From Prochlorococcus sp. AG-347-J20 (GTDB lineage: Bacteria; Cyanobacteriota; Cyanobacteriia; PCC-6307; Cyanobiaceae): a stretch of DNA of 54,567 nt. Shown in pieces: positions 8,981 through 19,388 of the stretch. The position numbers were made by a program, and so were the translations under genes. The notes under the pieces are model-generated. The model was not told the DNA's origin, made no database searches, and worked only from the letters and a program-made list of their open reading frames with translations. How positions within the stretch are numbered: position 1 is the stretch's first letter; each line of letters opens with the position of its first letter. Location: NCBI GenBank assembly GCA_003281485.1, contig QCBW01000010.1, positions 1 through 54,567 of the forward strand. The letters are read 5' to 3'.

Positions 8981-11900
8981 TTATTTGGTTAATTTTCTCT
9001 TTTTAGTAACAAATTTAAATGCTTCGATTATGTCTCCTTCAATCCAAGAAGAGAATTTATCACAACCAACTCCACATTCGAACCCTGTATTTACTTCTTT
9101 TACATCATCTTTAGACCTTTTAAGAGAGTCTAAATTACCTTCAAAAATTACTTTGTCAGATCTTAAAACTCTCAGAGAACAATTACGTTGCAATTTTCCA
9201 GTTTGTATATAACAGCCTGCGATAGCTCCCTTTCCAACTGCGAAAGTTGCTCTTACTTCGGCTTTACCTAATGATTCTTCAACAAGATCTGGTTCAAGGA
9301 GACCTTCCATAGCCATCTGAATATCTTCTAAGAGTTTGTAGATTACTTCATATTCTCTAATGTCAACATCATTAGCATCAGCTGCTCTCTTTGCTCCTGA
9401 AGCTAATGAGGTGTTAAAACCAATGATCACTGAACCTGATGCCGCTGCAAGATCTATATCTGTTTCAGTTATTTCTCCTGGAGCAGAAAGTAGAACTCTA
9501 ACTTGAACTTCATTTTTTGGTAATTGTTCTAATGAACCTAATATCGCTTCAACACTACCTTGAACATCAGCTTTGAGAATTAAGTTTAACTCTTTTAATT
9601 CCCCATCATTCGCTTGAGTAGATAAGGATGACAAGCTTACTCTTCTGGAGGCCATTTGCTGAGCTAATTTTGTAGCTCTGGCATCTGTAGCTCTATCTCC
9701 AACGATTGCTCGGGCACTTTTCTCGTCGGGGTATACTTCAAATTCATCTCCCGCTGTAGGTACTTCACTAAATCCTAGTGCTTCTACTGGGAAAGATGGC
9801 CCTGCTTCCTTGATTCTATTGCCATGTTCATCAACCATCGCTCTAATCTTTCCAAGTACTGAACCTGCGGCTAAAACATCCCCAGATCTTAAGGTGCCAT
9901 TTTGTACTAATAAAGTAGCTACAGGACCTTTGGCTTTATCGAGGTGGGCTTCAATTACAGTGCCTTTTGCTGATCTATTAGGGTTAGCTTGTAGATCTTC
10001 AACTTCTGAAACTAATAAAATCATTTCAAGCAATTTATCAATATTCTGCTTTTTGATTGCACTTACTGGGACCATTACAGTATCTCCTCCCCAATCTTCA
10101 GCAATTAGATCTTTTTCTGAAAGCTCTTGCTTAACTCTTTCTGGAGATGCTCCTTCTTTATCAATTTTATTTATTGCAACAACAATTGGTACTTTCGCAG
10201 CTCTGGCATGGCTAATAGCCTCAAGTGTTTGAGGTCTGCAACCATCATCTGCAGCTACTACAAGAACAGCTACATCGGTCACTTTTGTACCTCTTGCTCT
10301 CATTGCAGTAAAGGCTTCATGACCAGGGGTATCGAGAAAAGTTAATTTTTTCTTTTTATTTTCATGTTTAAATTCAACTTGATAAGCTCCTATATGCTGA
10401 GTTATACCTCCTGCTTCTCCAGAGGCTACTCTTGATTCTCTTATAGAATCTAAAAGACTTGTTTTACCATGATCTACATGCCCCATTACTGTGATAACAG
10501 GTGGCCTTTTTATTAGACTATCAATATCATCAGATTCAATCATATCTACTGTTTTCTCAGCAGCTTCTTGGACATCATCTTGCAAAACGGGTACGCCAAA
10601 TTCTTCTGCGACTGTCTCTATAGTTGCTAAGTCAAGTGATTGAGTTACAGTTGCTGTGATTCCTTTAAAAAAGAGTGATTTAATTATTTCAGAACTTTCA
10701 AGACTTAATTTATCAGCTAATTCCTGAACCGTTAAATTATCCTCGGGAACTATAATCATTTCAGGTCTTACTTGTTTTGCCTCTTTGGCAGCCTTTAATT
10801 CTAAAGCTCTTCTTTTCTGCCTTTGTCGCGTAGTCTCTTTTTTCTTCTTTTTAAATTGTTTTATGGATTTTTGAGATTTAGCTTCCTCAGATTTTGCTTT
10901 CTTGGGGCGCGCTAAACTTGCAGATAGAATTGAAATTTTTTCGCCTGAATATCCACTTGTCTCAGATGTTAATGAATCATCATTTTCACCTATAATATGA
11001 ACTTTCTGCCTTTGTTTCTGTGGATTTTTATTTCTCAGCGCTTCAAGTTTCGCACTATCATCCCAATCTGTTTTAGCAGGTTTTTTCGAGGAATTTGAAA
11101 ATGTTCTATGCGGTGGTTTTTTTGAACTCGGTACATTATTTGGACGTTCACTAGGAGCTTTTACCTTTTCTTTTGGCGACTCACCATTTTTCTTTTGATA
11201 GTTATTAATACTTGGTTTGTCTTTTTCCGATTTATTAGTTTTTTGGAGTTGTAAAAGTTCATTGGGTGAAACTGGTTTCCTAATACCAGAGGATTTTGGG
11301 TTATTGAATCTAGAACCATATCTATTTAAGTCTCCCTGGCTTACTGAACTTCCTTGTCTGAAATTTCCACGAGGACTGTTGGGATTTCCAACTTTATTAG
11401 GATTCGCTTGTCTATTAATTGGGCCCGGTCTTCTTTGATCTGCTTGTTTATTCCTTAATCCAGGTCTGTTGGGCATGCTAGGCCTATTGGGCATCTCAGC
11501 TCTGTTGGGCATTCCAGGTCTGTTGGGCATCCCAGGTCTGTTGGGCATTCCAGGTCTGTTGGGCATTCCAGGTCTTTTAGGAGAAGCAGATTTGTTGATG
11601 TTAGGTTGCTTAAAAGAATTATTTTGTTTATTTGGATTTATCTTAGGATCATCTCTTCTGATAGGAGCTCCCACTAGCTCAGGAGTATTAGGTCTATTAT
11701 TTGAGTTTTTTGTTTGAGGTTTGTTGGTTGTTTGATTAGATTTATTTGATATTTGCCTTCTTTCTCCTGACTGGTGGATGTTTTTAGCAAAATCATTAGA
11801 TTTAACACTATTCGTTATATTTTTTGGCTTTTCAATAAGTTGAATAGGACGTTTCGCGGGACTTTTGATGGGAAATGTTTTGTTATTAAGGAATGTTTTT

Positions 11901-12367
11901 TTATCTTGGTTTAAATTCTGAGCAGAACCGTTGTTAAGGTTCTGATTTTGAAGATTTGCTTGAGATTGTGAACTGCCAATAATATTGGGTTTTTTGGGGT
12001 TTTTTGTTTGATTTGATATGATTTTGGGACTCTCGGGTTTGTTAAGAGGTTTTGCTAATAACGGTTTTTTGTTTGAATTATCTTTGTTCGTTTTACTTTG
12101 TGATGAAGAAATAATAGGAGAATTATCTTCTTTGTTTTTTTTAAAAGTTTCTTTATTGTTTGAAGGTTTATTAATTGACAAAATTGTTTTGTCTGAATTC
12201 TTTTTATTTATTAGATTTTTAATTTTTCTTGCATCTTCTGCGGAAATAGAACTGCTGTGGCTTTTTACCGAAATAGAAAGTTTTTGAGCAGCATCCAATA
12301 TATCTTTATTTTCCAGATTTAAATCTCTAGAAAGTTCGTAAATTCTGATTTTATCGCTGATGGTCAT
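8981..12367 (-). CDS. infB: Translation initiation factor IF-2
   Basis: A 1128-residue GTPase that places initiator tRNA on the 30S subunit. The N-terminus has an IF2_N segment, followed by about 450 residues of low-complexity Asn/Lys/Pro-rich linker. The linker holds tandem GMPNRP hexapeptides at about residues 264-302. A second IF2_N-like segment ([22 protein letters not shown]) precedes the G domain: P-loop GHVDHGKTS at about 627-635, then DTPGHEAF and NKID. Domains II to IV complete the C-terminus. It is the last gene of the rimP-nusA-ylxR-infB operon. The extended linker is typical of cyanobacteria. Confidence 0.97.
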   Translation of the reverse strand: MTISDKIRIYELSRDLNLENKDILDAAQKLSISVKSHSSSISAEDARKIKNLINKKNSDKTILSINKPSNNKETFKKNKEDNSPIISSSQSKTNKDNSNKKPLLAKPLNKPESPKIISNQTKNPKKPNIIGSSQSQANLQNQNLNNGSAQNLNQDKKTFLNNKTFPIKSPAKRPIQLIEKPKNITNSVKSNDFAKNIHQSGERRQISNKSNQTTNKPQTKNSNNRPNTPELVGAPIRRDDPKINPNKQNNSFKQPNINKSASPKRPGMPNRPGMPNRPGMPNRPGMPNRAEMPNRPSMPNRPGLRNKQADQRRPGPINRQANPNKVGNPNSPRGNFRQGSSVSQGDLNRYGSRFNNPKSSGIRKPVSPNELLQLQKTNKSEKDKPSINNYQKKNGESPKEKVKAPSERPNNVPSSKKPPHRTFSNSSKKPAKTDWDDSAKLEALRNKNPQKQRQKVHIIGENDDSLTSETSGYSGEKISILSASLARPKKAKSEEAKSQKSIKQFKKKKKETTRQRQKRRALELKAAKEAKQVRPEMIIVPEDNLTVQELADKLSLESSEIIKSLFFKGITATVTQSLDLATIETVAEEFGVPVLQDDVQEAAEKTVDMIESDDIDSLIKRPPVITVMGHVDHGKTSLLDSIRESRVASGEAGGITQHIGAYQVEFKHENKKKKLTFLDTPGHEAFTAMRARGTKVTDVAVLVVAADDGCRPQTLEAISHARAAKVPIVVAINKIDKEGASPERVKQELSEKDLIAEDWGGDTVMVPVSAIKKQNIDKLLEMILLVSEVEDLQANPNRSAKGTVIEAHLDKAKGPVATLLVQNGTLRSGDVLAAGSVLGKIRAMVDEHGNRIKEAGPSFPVEALGFSEVPTAGDEFEVYPDEKSARAIVGDRATDARATKLAQQMASRRVSLSSLSTQANDGELKELNLILKADVQGSVEAILGSLEQLPKNEVQVRVLLSAPGEITETDIDLAAASGSVIIGFNTSLASGAKRAADANDVDIREYEVIYKLLEDIQMAMEGLLEPDLVEESLGKAEVRATFAVGKGAIAGCYIQTGKLQRNCSLRVLRSDKVIFEGNLDSLKRSKDDVKEVNTGFECGVGCDKFSSWIEGDIIEAFKFVTKKRKLTK
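11460..11576 (-). repeat. 18-bp tandem repeats inside infB
   Basis: An 18-bp unit, read on the plus strand as CTGTTGGGCATTCCAGGT, is repeated head to tail about six times with decay at the left side. The central four copies differ by only one or two bases. Each unit encodes the hexapeptide GMPNRP in the IF-2 linker. The near identity of copies indicates recent expansion by slippage or unequal recombination. Copy number is likely to vary between strains without breaking the frame. Confidence 0.9.
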
Positions 12368-12411
12368 TTAGTCTGATTTTAATCTTCTAAAGTAGATAGA
12401 ATTTAATTTAA

Positions 12412-12693
12412 TTATATTCCCTTATTGGGATAGTCATTAAAGGATGCAATTTCTTTTTTAAAAATATCAATAAATTCAGGTTCTAAAAATGTTTTTAAAG
12501 CTTTTTGAAGTTTTTTTTTGATTTTAGAATCTAAATAACATTTTCTTGAATTACAAATGTAGGCAGAACGCCCCATCCCCTTTTGAAACATGATGCCTTG
12601 TTTGTGGTCTTTAGTAATCTTTAAAAGATTTTTCCTGTCATATGTTTTTCTACATGACACGCAAACACGCATAACAGGGATTTGTTGTGTCAC
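12412..12693 (-). CDS. ylxR: YlxR/RnpM family RNA-binding protein (DUF448)
   Basis: A 93-residue basic protein matching the YlxR fold. The conserved RVCVSCRKTYDRKNLLKI segment begins at residue 9, with GRSAYICNSRKCY at about 42-54. In Bacillus this family (renamed RnpM) binds RNase P RNA and modulates its activity; the role in cyanobacteria is not established. The start is a GTG at 12691-12693 that overlaps the nusA TGA by 4 bases (GTGA), implying translational coupling. An ATG at residue 8 is an alternative start. Confidence 0.88.
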   Translation of the reverse strand: MTQQIPVMRVCVSCRKTYDRKNLLKITKDHKQGIMFQKGMGRSAYICNSRKCYLDSKIKKKLQKALKTFLEPEFIDIFKKEIASFNDYPNKGI

Positions 12694-14093
12694 CGTTTTC
12701 TCTCCTCTTCGGCAGATATTTCATTATTTTGAATATTCTCTGATTGATCATTAACTGATAAGGATTCTCCTTCATATTGTTCTTCACCATATTCTTGATC
12801 ATCTTCAGGTAGAGGATAAAGCTCTCTTAATCTTGCATCTTCTGCAGCTCGCTCAGCTTGTTCTGCTTCTAATCTTAAATCAGCTTCTCTTTGGAGATTT
12901 TCTTCATCTTCTCTTTGAATAATTAATTCAGAGACAGCTGCATCTTCTGCTTCTTGATCGTATTCATGTGAGTTTTTAACATCAATTTTCCAACCAGTTA
13001 ATCTTGCAGCAAGTCTTACATTCTGACCTTCTCTCCCAATCGCGAGGCTTAATTGATCAGGAGGAACTAATACGTGCGCATGTTGACCTTCTGGATCCAC
13101 AAGTCTTACTTGATCAACTTTTGCTGGACTTAAAGAATTTAAAATATATTGTATTGGATCTGATGACCACTTAATAACATCAATTTTTTCTCCTCTTAAT
13201 TCATTAACTACTTGTTGAATTCGTGCTCCTCTTGCCCCAATACAAGCACCAACAGCATCAACTTCTTTCTCTATACTATCAACAGCAACTTTTGTTCTTG
13301 GACCAACAGCTCTTGAAGGAGGGTTTGCTTCCCTTGAGACAGCGACAATTTTTACAGTACCTTCTTGAATTTCTGGTACTTCATTCTCAAATAAATATAC
13401 TACTAAACCAGCATTAGCTCTACTCACGAAGAGTTGTGGTCCTTTTCTAGCTATTTCGCTAACTTCTTTCAAAAATACTTTGAAGGTTGCATTTGCTCTG
13501 TAATTATCATTAGGTAATTGATCTCTTTTGGGTAGCTCAGCTTCTACTTCAGGTCTGCCAATTCCTGAACTAACCCCCATAATGACTGATTGTCTTTCGA
13601 ATCTTATAACCCTTGCAGTTAGAACAGGATCTTCCAAATCTGCAAATTCTTCTTGGATCATTTTACGTTGTTGATCTCGTAATTTTTGAGCTAAAACTTG
13701 CTTTGTTGTTGAGGCGGCCATTCGTCCAAAATCCTCTTTTTCTGGCGTAACGTCTAAAACTACGGTGTCTCCAATTTGAGCATCTTCAGCAACTTGTTTA
13801 ACTTCTAAGAGGGAAATTTGATGATCCTCGCTTTCAACTTCATCAACAATTATTTTGCTAGATAATATCCTGTAACCTTCTTCATCTAAGTCTAATCCAA
13901 CATCGAAATTACTAAAATATTCCTCATCAAATGGATCTTCGTTAATTCCAATATAAAAAGTTCTTCTATATTTTTCGTATCCTTTTAATAAAGCTTCGCG
14001 CAAGGCAGCTTCTACGATATTAGGAGGTAATTTTTTTTCCTCACTAATGTCCTCAATGAGATTGTTTAAACCTGGGAGAATAACTAATGCCAT
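12690..14093 (-). CDS. nusA: Transcription termination/antitermination factor NusA
   Basis: A 467-residue RNA polymerase-binding factor that acts in pausing, termination and rRNA antitermination. The N-terminal domain (residues 1-130) contains EAALREALLKGYEK. S1 follows at about 135-200, then two KH domains with AVDSIEKEVDAVGACIGARG and LAIGREGQNVRLAARLTGWKIDV. After about residue 375 the chain becomes acidic and Glu-rich rather than holding the AR repeats of enterobacterial NusA. It lies between rimP and ylxR in the usual operon order. Confidence 0.96.
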   Translation of the reverse strand: MALVILPGLNNLIEDISEEKKLPPNIVEAALREALLKGYEKYRRTFYIGINEDPFDEEYFSNFDVGLDLDEEGYRILSSKIIVDEVESEDHQISLLEVKQVAEDAQIGDTVVLDVTPEKEDFGRMAASTTKQVLAQKLRDQQRKMIQEEFADLEDPVLTARVIRFERQSVIMGVSSGIGRPEVEAELPKRDQLPNDNYRANATFKVFLKEVSEIARKGPQLFVSRANAGLVVYLFENEVPEIQEGTVKIVAVSREANPPSRAVGPRTKVAVDSIEKEVDAVGACIGARGARIQQVVNELRGEKIDVIKWSSDPIQYILNSLSPAKVDQVRLVDPEGQHAHVLVPPDQLSLAIGREGQNVRLAARLTGWKIDVKNSHEYDQEAEDAAVSELIIQREDEENLQREADLRLEAEQAERAAEDARLRELYPLPEDDQEYGEEQYEGESLSVNDQSENIQNNEISAEEERKR

Positions 14094-14129
14094 CTATGAT
14101 GGGGAGATTGAATAATGGTTGAAAAATAA

Positions 14130-14597
14130 TTAATCTTTTAATGTGCAAAGACTAATTCTTAGTACTTCATTAAAAGGGATCTTTTTTATTTTCCCTTTAA
14201 TGTTAATGGCTAAATAATCTTTAGACTTTTCATAGAGTAAACCATTCAGAAATTTTATTTTTGAATTCTTTTGGTTTAATTCAACATTAACTGGAAAACC
14301 CTTAAAAGTTATGAAGTCTCTTTCTGAGGTTAATTCATCACTGACCCCTTGACTACTAATTTCTAACACATAGGAACAATTTAAAAGATTTGATTTTTCT
14401 ATTTCGTTAGATGCTGGAGTATTAAAAAGAGCACAATCATCCAATGAGATGTCATCATTATTCATTTTTTTTATAGTGACTTTAATAACAATTGGATTTT
14501 TATTAGTTTGTATATTTAAATCGCAGATTTCAAGATCACATTTAGTGGCGACTTTTTTTAATAAAACTTCAAGTATACTTTTGCTTTCTTTATTCAA
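14130..14597 (-). CDS. rimP: Ribosome maturation factor RimP
   Basis: A 155-residue 30S assembly factor. The two-domain pattern is visible: an N-terminal alpha/beta part with [21 protein letters not shown], and a C-terminal SH3-like barrel containing [33 protein letters not shown] corresponds to the conserved YxLEVSSPGxDRPL segment of other RimP proteins, here diverged. The start is TTG at 14597; no ATG fits better. It is the first gene of the nusA-infB operon and diverges from the htrA-type gene. Confidence 0.88.
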   Translation of the reverse strand: MNKESKSILEVLLKKVATKCDLEICDLNIQTNKNPIVIKVTIKKMNNDDISLDDCALFNTPASNEIEKSNLLNCSYVLEISSQGVSDELTSERDFITFKGFPVNVELNQKNSKIKFLNGLLYEKSKDYLAINIKGKIKKIPFNEVLRISLCTLKD

Positions 14598-14722
14598 TTT
14601 TAATTAATTAATCTTATGGAATTATTGTCACATAAAAAAATTTATGTATGAAAATAAAAAATTTTTATTTTATGGATGTAAACAAATTAACAACAATAAT
14701 CTATTTCTTCAATTAGATTTAA

Positions 14723-15880
<1,158 letters not shown>

Positions 15881-15925
15881 GTCCCCCATTGAAATTTAAT
15901 AATCTATACATATAGTTTTAAGATT

Positions 15926-16639
15926 TTGGATTCACAAACTCAGATGAAGCAGATAGTCGCTGATGCAGCAATTAAAGAGGTTGAGAGTGACATGATACTA
16001 GGATTGGGATCTGGATCCACTGCCGCGCTTACGATCAAAAGCCTTGCTGATAATATTCGTTCTGGGGAATTACAAAATATAGTAGGTGTAGCAACTTCAT
16101 TTCAGTCAGAGGTTTTGGCGTTAGAACTTAATATACCGCTTATTGACTTGGCTTCAGTTTCAGAAATTGATTTAGCTATTGATGGTGCAGATGAAGTTGA
16201 TCCAGGATTCCAACTAATAAAGGGAGGAGGAGCATGCCATGTAAGAGAAAAACTAGTGGCTTCTAAAGCTGATAAATTGTTAATAGTTGTTGATGAAACA
16301 AAATTAGTACAAAATTTAAATAAAGCTTTTCCTTTGCCTGTAGAGGTCCTTCCAAATGCTTGGAAGCAAGTAAAGGAAGTGATTGCAGAAATGAATGGGT
16401 ATTCAACTTTAAGAATGGCTACCAAAAAAGCTGGTCCAGTTGTTACTGACCAAGGCAACTTGATCTTGGATATTACCTTTAATGACGGTATTAAGAATCC
16501 AAAAGAAATTGAGATGAGTATTAATAATATTCCAGGAGTATTAGAAAACGGATTATTTGTTGATCTTACAGACAAAGTTCTGGTTGGTAAGATTGAAAAT
16601 AATATCCCAGTTGTTTACTCTCCCTCCAAAATTAATTAA
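15926..16639 (+). CDS. rpiA: Ribose-5-phosphate isomerase A
   Basis: A 237-residue isomerase that interconverts ribose 5-phosphate and ribulose 5-phosphate in the Calvin cycle and pentose phosphate pathway. Motifs include [10 protein letters not shown] near residue 29, the active-site DGADEVDP near 88-95 and [11 protein letters not shown] near 101-111. A TTG start at 15926 gives MDSQTQMKQ, matching the family N-terminus I recall from marine cyanobacteria; the ATG at 15944 is an alternative. Its TAA overlaps the hisD stop on the other strand by four bases (TTAA). Confidence 0.95.
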   Translation: MDSQTQMKQIVADAAIKEVESDMILGLGSGSTAALTIKSLADNIRSGELQNIVGVATSFQSEVLALELNIPLIDLASVSEIDLAIDGADEVDPGFQLIKGGGACHVREKLVASKADKLLIVVDETKLVQNLNKAFPLPVEVLPNAWKQVKEVIAEMNGYSTLRMATKKAGPVVTDQGNLILDITFNDGIKNPKEIEMSINNIPGVLENGLFVDLTDKVLVGKIENNIPVVYSPSKIN

Positions 16640-17922
16640 TCTCTAAATCTTATTTGTACTGAATTAGCGTGACTATGTAAGCCCTCACTTTTAGCAAGAT
16701 TAATAATATCAAGGCTATTAACTTTTAAACTTTCTTCATTAAATTCAATTATTGAAGTATTTTTCATAAAAGTTTCAACTCCCAAAGAACCGCTAAATCT
16801 GGAGTTGCCTGAAGTTGGTAAAGTATGATTTGGTCCAGCAAGGTAATCTCCCACTGCTTCGGGAGTCCATTTTCCTAAAAATATTGCGCCTGCATTATCT
16901 ATACCTTTCAGAATTTCTTTTGGATCAAAAGTTAAAATTTCTAAGTGCTCTGGAGCAAAGTTATTACTTAGTTCAATGCATGATTCATAATTCTCGCAAA
17001 TAACAATTAATCCCCAACTTTTTATTGATTGCATGCAAATTTCTTTTCTTGGATGATTATCTATTTTTTTATAGAGTTCCTCTAAAACTTCTTTAGCCTG
17101 TTTCTTCGATGTAGTAAGCAATATTGAAGAAGCTAAAGGATCATGTTCTGCTTGAGCTAACAAATCAGATGCTATGTGTGTACTTTGAGCCGTTTCATCT
17201 GCAATAATTAAAATTTCACTTGGACCAGCTAAAGAATCAATTCCAGTTGAGCCATAAATTAGTTTTTTAGCAGTAGTGACGTAAATATTGCCTGGGCCTG
17301 AAATAACATCTACTCTATCTATTTGATTTGTCCCAAATGCTAAGGCGCCAATTGCTTGAGCTCCTCCAATCCTAAACACTTTATTTATTCCAGATAAGTG
17401 AGCTGCAGCTAAAACAGTTTTGTTTATCTTCCCTTCTTTATTACCAGGGGATACCATTATAATTTCTCTAACTCCTGCTACTGATGCTGGAATCGCGTTC
17501 ATAAGTACAGTACTTGGATATGCGGCTCTCCCTCCTGGGATATAGATACCTGCCTTTTTCACTGGTCTCCATACCCTCTGGACTCTATCCCCATGTTCAC
17601 CTTTTATGGTGAAAGATGATGGAATTTCTTTTTCATGAAATTGTTTAATTCTTGCATGTGCTACTTCAAGTGAGCGTTTCAAATTACTATCAATTTCATT
17701 CCATGCATCCTTTAAATCATTTGAACTAACTTGCATTGGGTTAGGGTTGAAACCATCAAGCTTTTTTGTATATTTTTCTACAGCTTTATCGCCCTTATTT
17801 TTAACTTCTTGAAGAATTTCCGCGACAATTGAATTAATCTTATCATTGTTTTCTGAGTTTGTTCGGGTGGAAATCCTTTTTAATTCTTGGATAGCTTCTT
17901 TTTTATTATTTATGATCTTCAT
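16636..17922 (-). CDS. hisD: Histidinol dehydrogenase
   Basis: A 428-residue zinc enzyme that catalyses the last two oxidations of histidine synthesis (histidinol to histidine, NAD-dependent). [13 protein letters not shown] and [12 protein letters not shown] are the NAD-site signatures. AEHDPLASS and the C-terminal AGPNHTLPT carry expected zinc and substrate ligands. The length equals the usual monofunctional enzyme. It is convergent with rpiA, sharing a TTAA stop overlap, and divergent from rpsT across 123 bases. It is isolated from other his genes, as usual in cyanobacteria. Confidence 0.97.
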   Translation of the reverse strand: MKIINNKKEAIQELKRISTRTNSENNDKINSIVAEILQEVKNKGDKAVEKYTKKLDGFNPNPMQVSSNDLKDAWNEIDSNLKRSLEVAHARIKQFHEKEIPSSFTIKGEHGDRVQRVWRPVKKAGIYIPGGRAAYPSTVLMNAIPASVAGVREIIMVSPGNKEGKINKTVLAAAHLSGINKVFRIGGAQAIGALAFGTNQIDRVDVISGPGNIYVTTAKKLIYGSTGIDSLAGPSEILIIADETAQSTHIASDLLAQAEHDPLASSILLTTSKKQAKEVLEELYKKIDNHPRKEICMQSIKSWGLIVICENYESCIELSNNFAPEHLEILTFDPKEILKGIDNAGAIFLGKWTPEAVGDYLAGPNHTLPTSGNSRFSGSLGVETFMKNTSIIEFNEESLKVNSLDIINLAKSEGLHSHANSVQIRFRD

Positions 17923-18017
17923 ATTCTTTTTTTTTCAAATTTAAAGGCTCAAGACACAACTTAGGGATATGTTCAAATTATATATTATTGATTACAAGTC
18001 GATTAGTTTGTTATGAT

Positions 18018-18023
18018 TATACT
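18018..18023 (+). promoter_or_regulatory. Candidate -10 element for rpsT
   Basis: TATACT lies 22 bases upstream of the rpsT GTG start and would place transcription initiation near 18030. I see no convincing -35 at 16-18 bases. Strong -10 with weak -35 is common for Prochlorococcus promoters, as I understand it. This is a match to consensus only. Confidence 0.35.
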
Positions 18024-18045
18024 TTAAATATAAAACTTATCCTCT

Positions 18046-18336
18046 GTGGCCAATAACAAATCAGCAAAAAAAAGAATAAAAATTGCAGAAAGAAATCGTT
18101 TAATCAATAAATCATATAAATCTACAATTAGGACTTTAACCAAAAAAACCTTACAAAATTGCGAAACATTTAAGAAAGATCCTAGTGAAGATAATAAAAA
18201 TTTAGTGGTTAAGAGCCTTAATAAGGCTTTTAGCTTAATCGATAAAGCAGTTAAAAAAAATATTCTTCACAAGAATAATGGGTCCAACAAAAAGTCAAAG
18301 ATTAACAGTTTTGTAAAATCTACTTTATCCTCTTAG
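18046..18336 (+). CDS. rpsT: Ribosomal protein S20
   Basis: A 96-residue small-subunit protein that binds 16S rRNA. The N-terminal ANNKSAKKRIKIAERNRLIN is characteristic, and the whole chain is Lys-rich and helical. The start is GTG at 18046. It diverges from hisD, and tatD begins 21 bases downstream on the same strand, so the two are probably cotranscribed before rpoB. Confidence 0.96.
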   Translation: MANNKSAKKRIKIAERNRLINKSYKSTIRTLTKKTLQNCETFKKDPSEDNKNLVVKSLNKAFSLIDKAVKKNILHKNNGSNKKSKINSFVKSTLSS

Positions 18337-18357
18337 TAATAAAATATAGACAAAGTT

Positions 18358-19152
18358 ATGAGCGAAATTGAACTCATAGATTCTCATTGTCACTTAATAT
18401 TCGAAAATTTTGAAAAAGATCTTGAAAACGTAGTTATAAGATTAAGGTCAAGAGGTGTAAAAAAATTAGTTCATGCTTGTTGTGAATTTTCAGAAATTCC
18501 TAAGTTAAAAAAAATATCCCATGAATTTAATGAAATTTTCTATTCAGTAGGTTTACATCCCCTAGAGGCAGATAAATGGGAACCAAGTTCCACATCTGTC
18601 TTAGAGAGGGCGGCAAAAGAAGATAAAAGAGTTGTAGCTATTGGGGAATTAGGCCTTGATTTCTTTAAAAGTACAAATAAAACGCAACAAATTAACGCTC
18701 TTGTCCCACAAATGGAGTTAGCACACGAACTTAATTTGCCTGTAATTATTCATTGCAGAGAGGCTGCAAATGAAATGATCGATATATGTAATGAACTTGC
18801 AAAAAAAAGTAAATGTCCTCAAGGTGTACTCCATTGTTGGACAGGAACTCCGAAAGAAATGAAGCAATTTTTGGATTTAGGATTTTATATTAGTTTTAGT
18901 GGAATAGTAACTTTCCCAAAAGCACATGAAATTCAAGAATGTGCCAAAATAGTCCCCAAGGATAAATATCTTATTGAAACTGACTCACCATTTTTAGCCC
19001 CTGTTCCTCACAGGGGTAAAAGAAATGAACCTGCATTTGTTGAAAACGTGGCAAATTTCATGGCAAATTTAAGATCTTCGGAATTAATTACAATTGCCAA
19101 AGAATCATCGAAGAATGCTGAAGATTTGTTTAAATTTGACTTGTTAATTTGA
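18358..19152 (+). CDS. tatD: TatD family metal-dependent hydrolase
   Basis: A 264-residue TIM-barrel metallohydrolase of the TatD DNase family (3'-5' exonuclease or repair role in other bacteria). Metal-binding residues are seen as DSHCH (H10, H12), GELGLDFF, HCREA, LHCWTG and the final ETDSPFLAP. The length is typical. It sits between rpsT and rpoB, an arrangement I believe is common in marine picocyanobacteria. A terminator-like hairpin follows at 19221-19260. Confidence 0.93.
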   Translation: MSEIELIDSHCHLIFENFEKDLENVVIRLRSRGVKKLVHACCEFSEIPKLKKISHEFNEIFYSVGLHPLEADKWEPSSTSVLERAAKEDKRVVAIGELGLDFFKSTNKTQQINALVPQMELAHELNLPVIIHCREAANEMIDICNELAKKSKCPQGVLHCWTGTPKEMKQFLDLGFYISFSGIVTFPKAHEIQECAKIVPKDKYLIETDSPFLAPVPHRGKRNEPAFVENVANFMANLRSSELITIAKESSKNAEDLFKFDLLI

Positions 19153-19204
19153 CATAGAAGCTGCTAATATAAGGAATTACTGGAAATTTTTCTTAATTTT
19201 TAGT

Positions 19205-19223
19205 TTTAACTTTCTAAGTTAAA
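19205..19223 (+). other. Hairpin TTTAACTT/AAGTTAAA after tatD
   Basis: A perfect 8-bp stem (19205-19212 with 19216-19223) encloses the 3-base loop TCT. Its right arm shares 3 bases with the left arm of the next hairpin at 19221, so the two structures compete in RNA. It may be part of a two-stage terminator or processing site between tatD and rpoB. Confidence 0.4.
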
Positions 19224-19260
19224 GGTTTTGTCGCCCTTAACAACAAACCTTTAGATTTTT
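19221..19260 (+). terminator. Probable intrinsic terminator between tatD and rpoB
   Basis: AAAGGTTT (19221-19228) pairs with AAACCTTT (19245-19252), and two further pairs are possible across a bulged T. The stem is followed by AGATTTTT. This is one of the stronger terminator-like structures in the window and would separate rpsT-tatD transcription from rpoB. Confidence 0.55.
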
Positions 19261-19261
19261 A

Positions 19262-19347
19262 TTGAGTAGATTTTTTGTTGAAATCGAGATTTTATTTTTG
19301 ATTTCACATCAAAAGAAAAGTTAAAAAACTAATTTTTGAGTAGATTT
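19262..19347 (+). repeat. Direct repeat TTGAGTAGATTT x2 upstream of rpoB
   Basis: The 12-base sequence TTGAGTAGATTT occurs at 19262-19273 and again at 19336-19347, 74 bases apart start to start. The second copy contains the candidate -35 of the rpoB promoter. The first has no good -10 at matching spacing. This may be a paired binding site or a remnant of a small duplication. Confidence 0.5.
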
Positions 19348-19364
19348 CAAGTAAATAGTATATC
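19336..19364 (+). promoter_or_regulatory. Candidate rpoB promoter
   Basis: TTGAGT at 19336-19341 and TATATC at 19359-19364 are spaced by exactly 17 bases, and the rpoB ATG is 24 bases beyond the -10. This would give a short leader of about 18 bases that contains a weak AAGG ribosome-binding sequence at 19377. It is a consensus match only. Confidence 0.45.
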
Positions 19365-19388
19365 TCACATAATCGAAGGTTTTCTTGG

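Noticed and set aside
9810..10232. 140-codon plus-strand frame within infB
   Set aside because: It is antisense to the conserved G domain of IF-2 and has no recognisable domain.
11469..11717. 82-codon plus-strand frame with repeated LLGIPG units
   Set aside because: It is the antisense reading of the infB GMPNRP repeats. It has no ribosome-binding sequence, and infB is certain.
16102..16575. 157-codon minus-strand frame within rpiA
   Set aside because: It lies wholly inside a confident gene on the other strand, and its composition looks like a codon-complement shadow with no motif.
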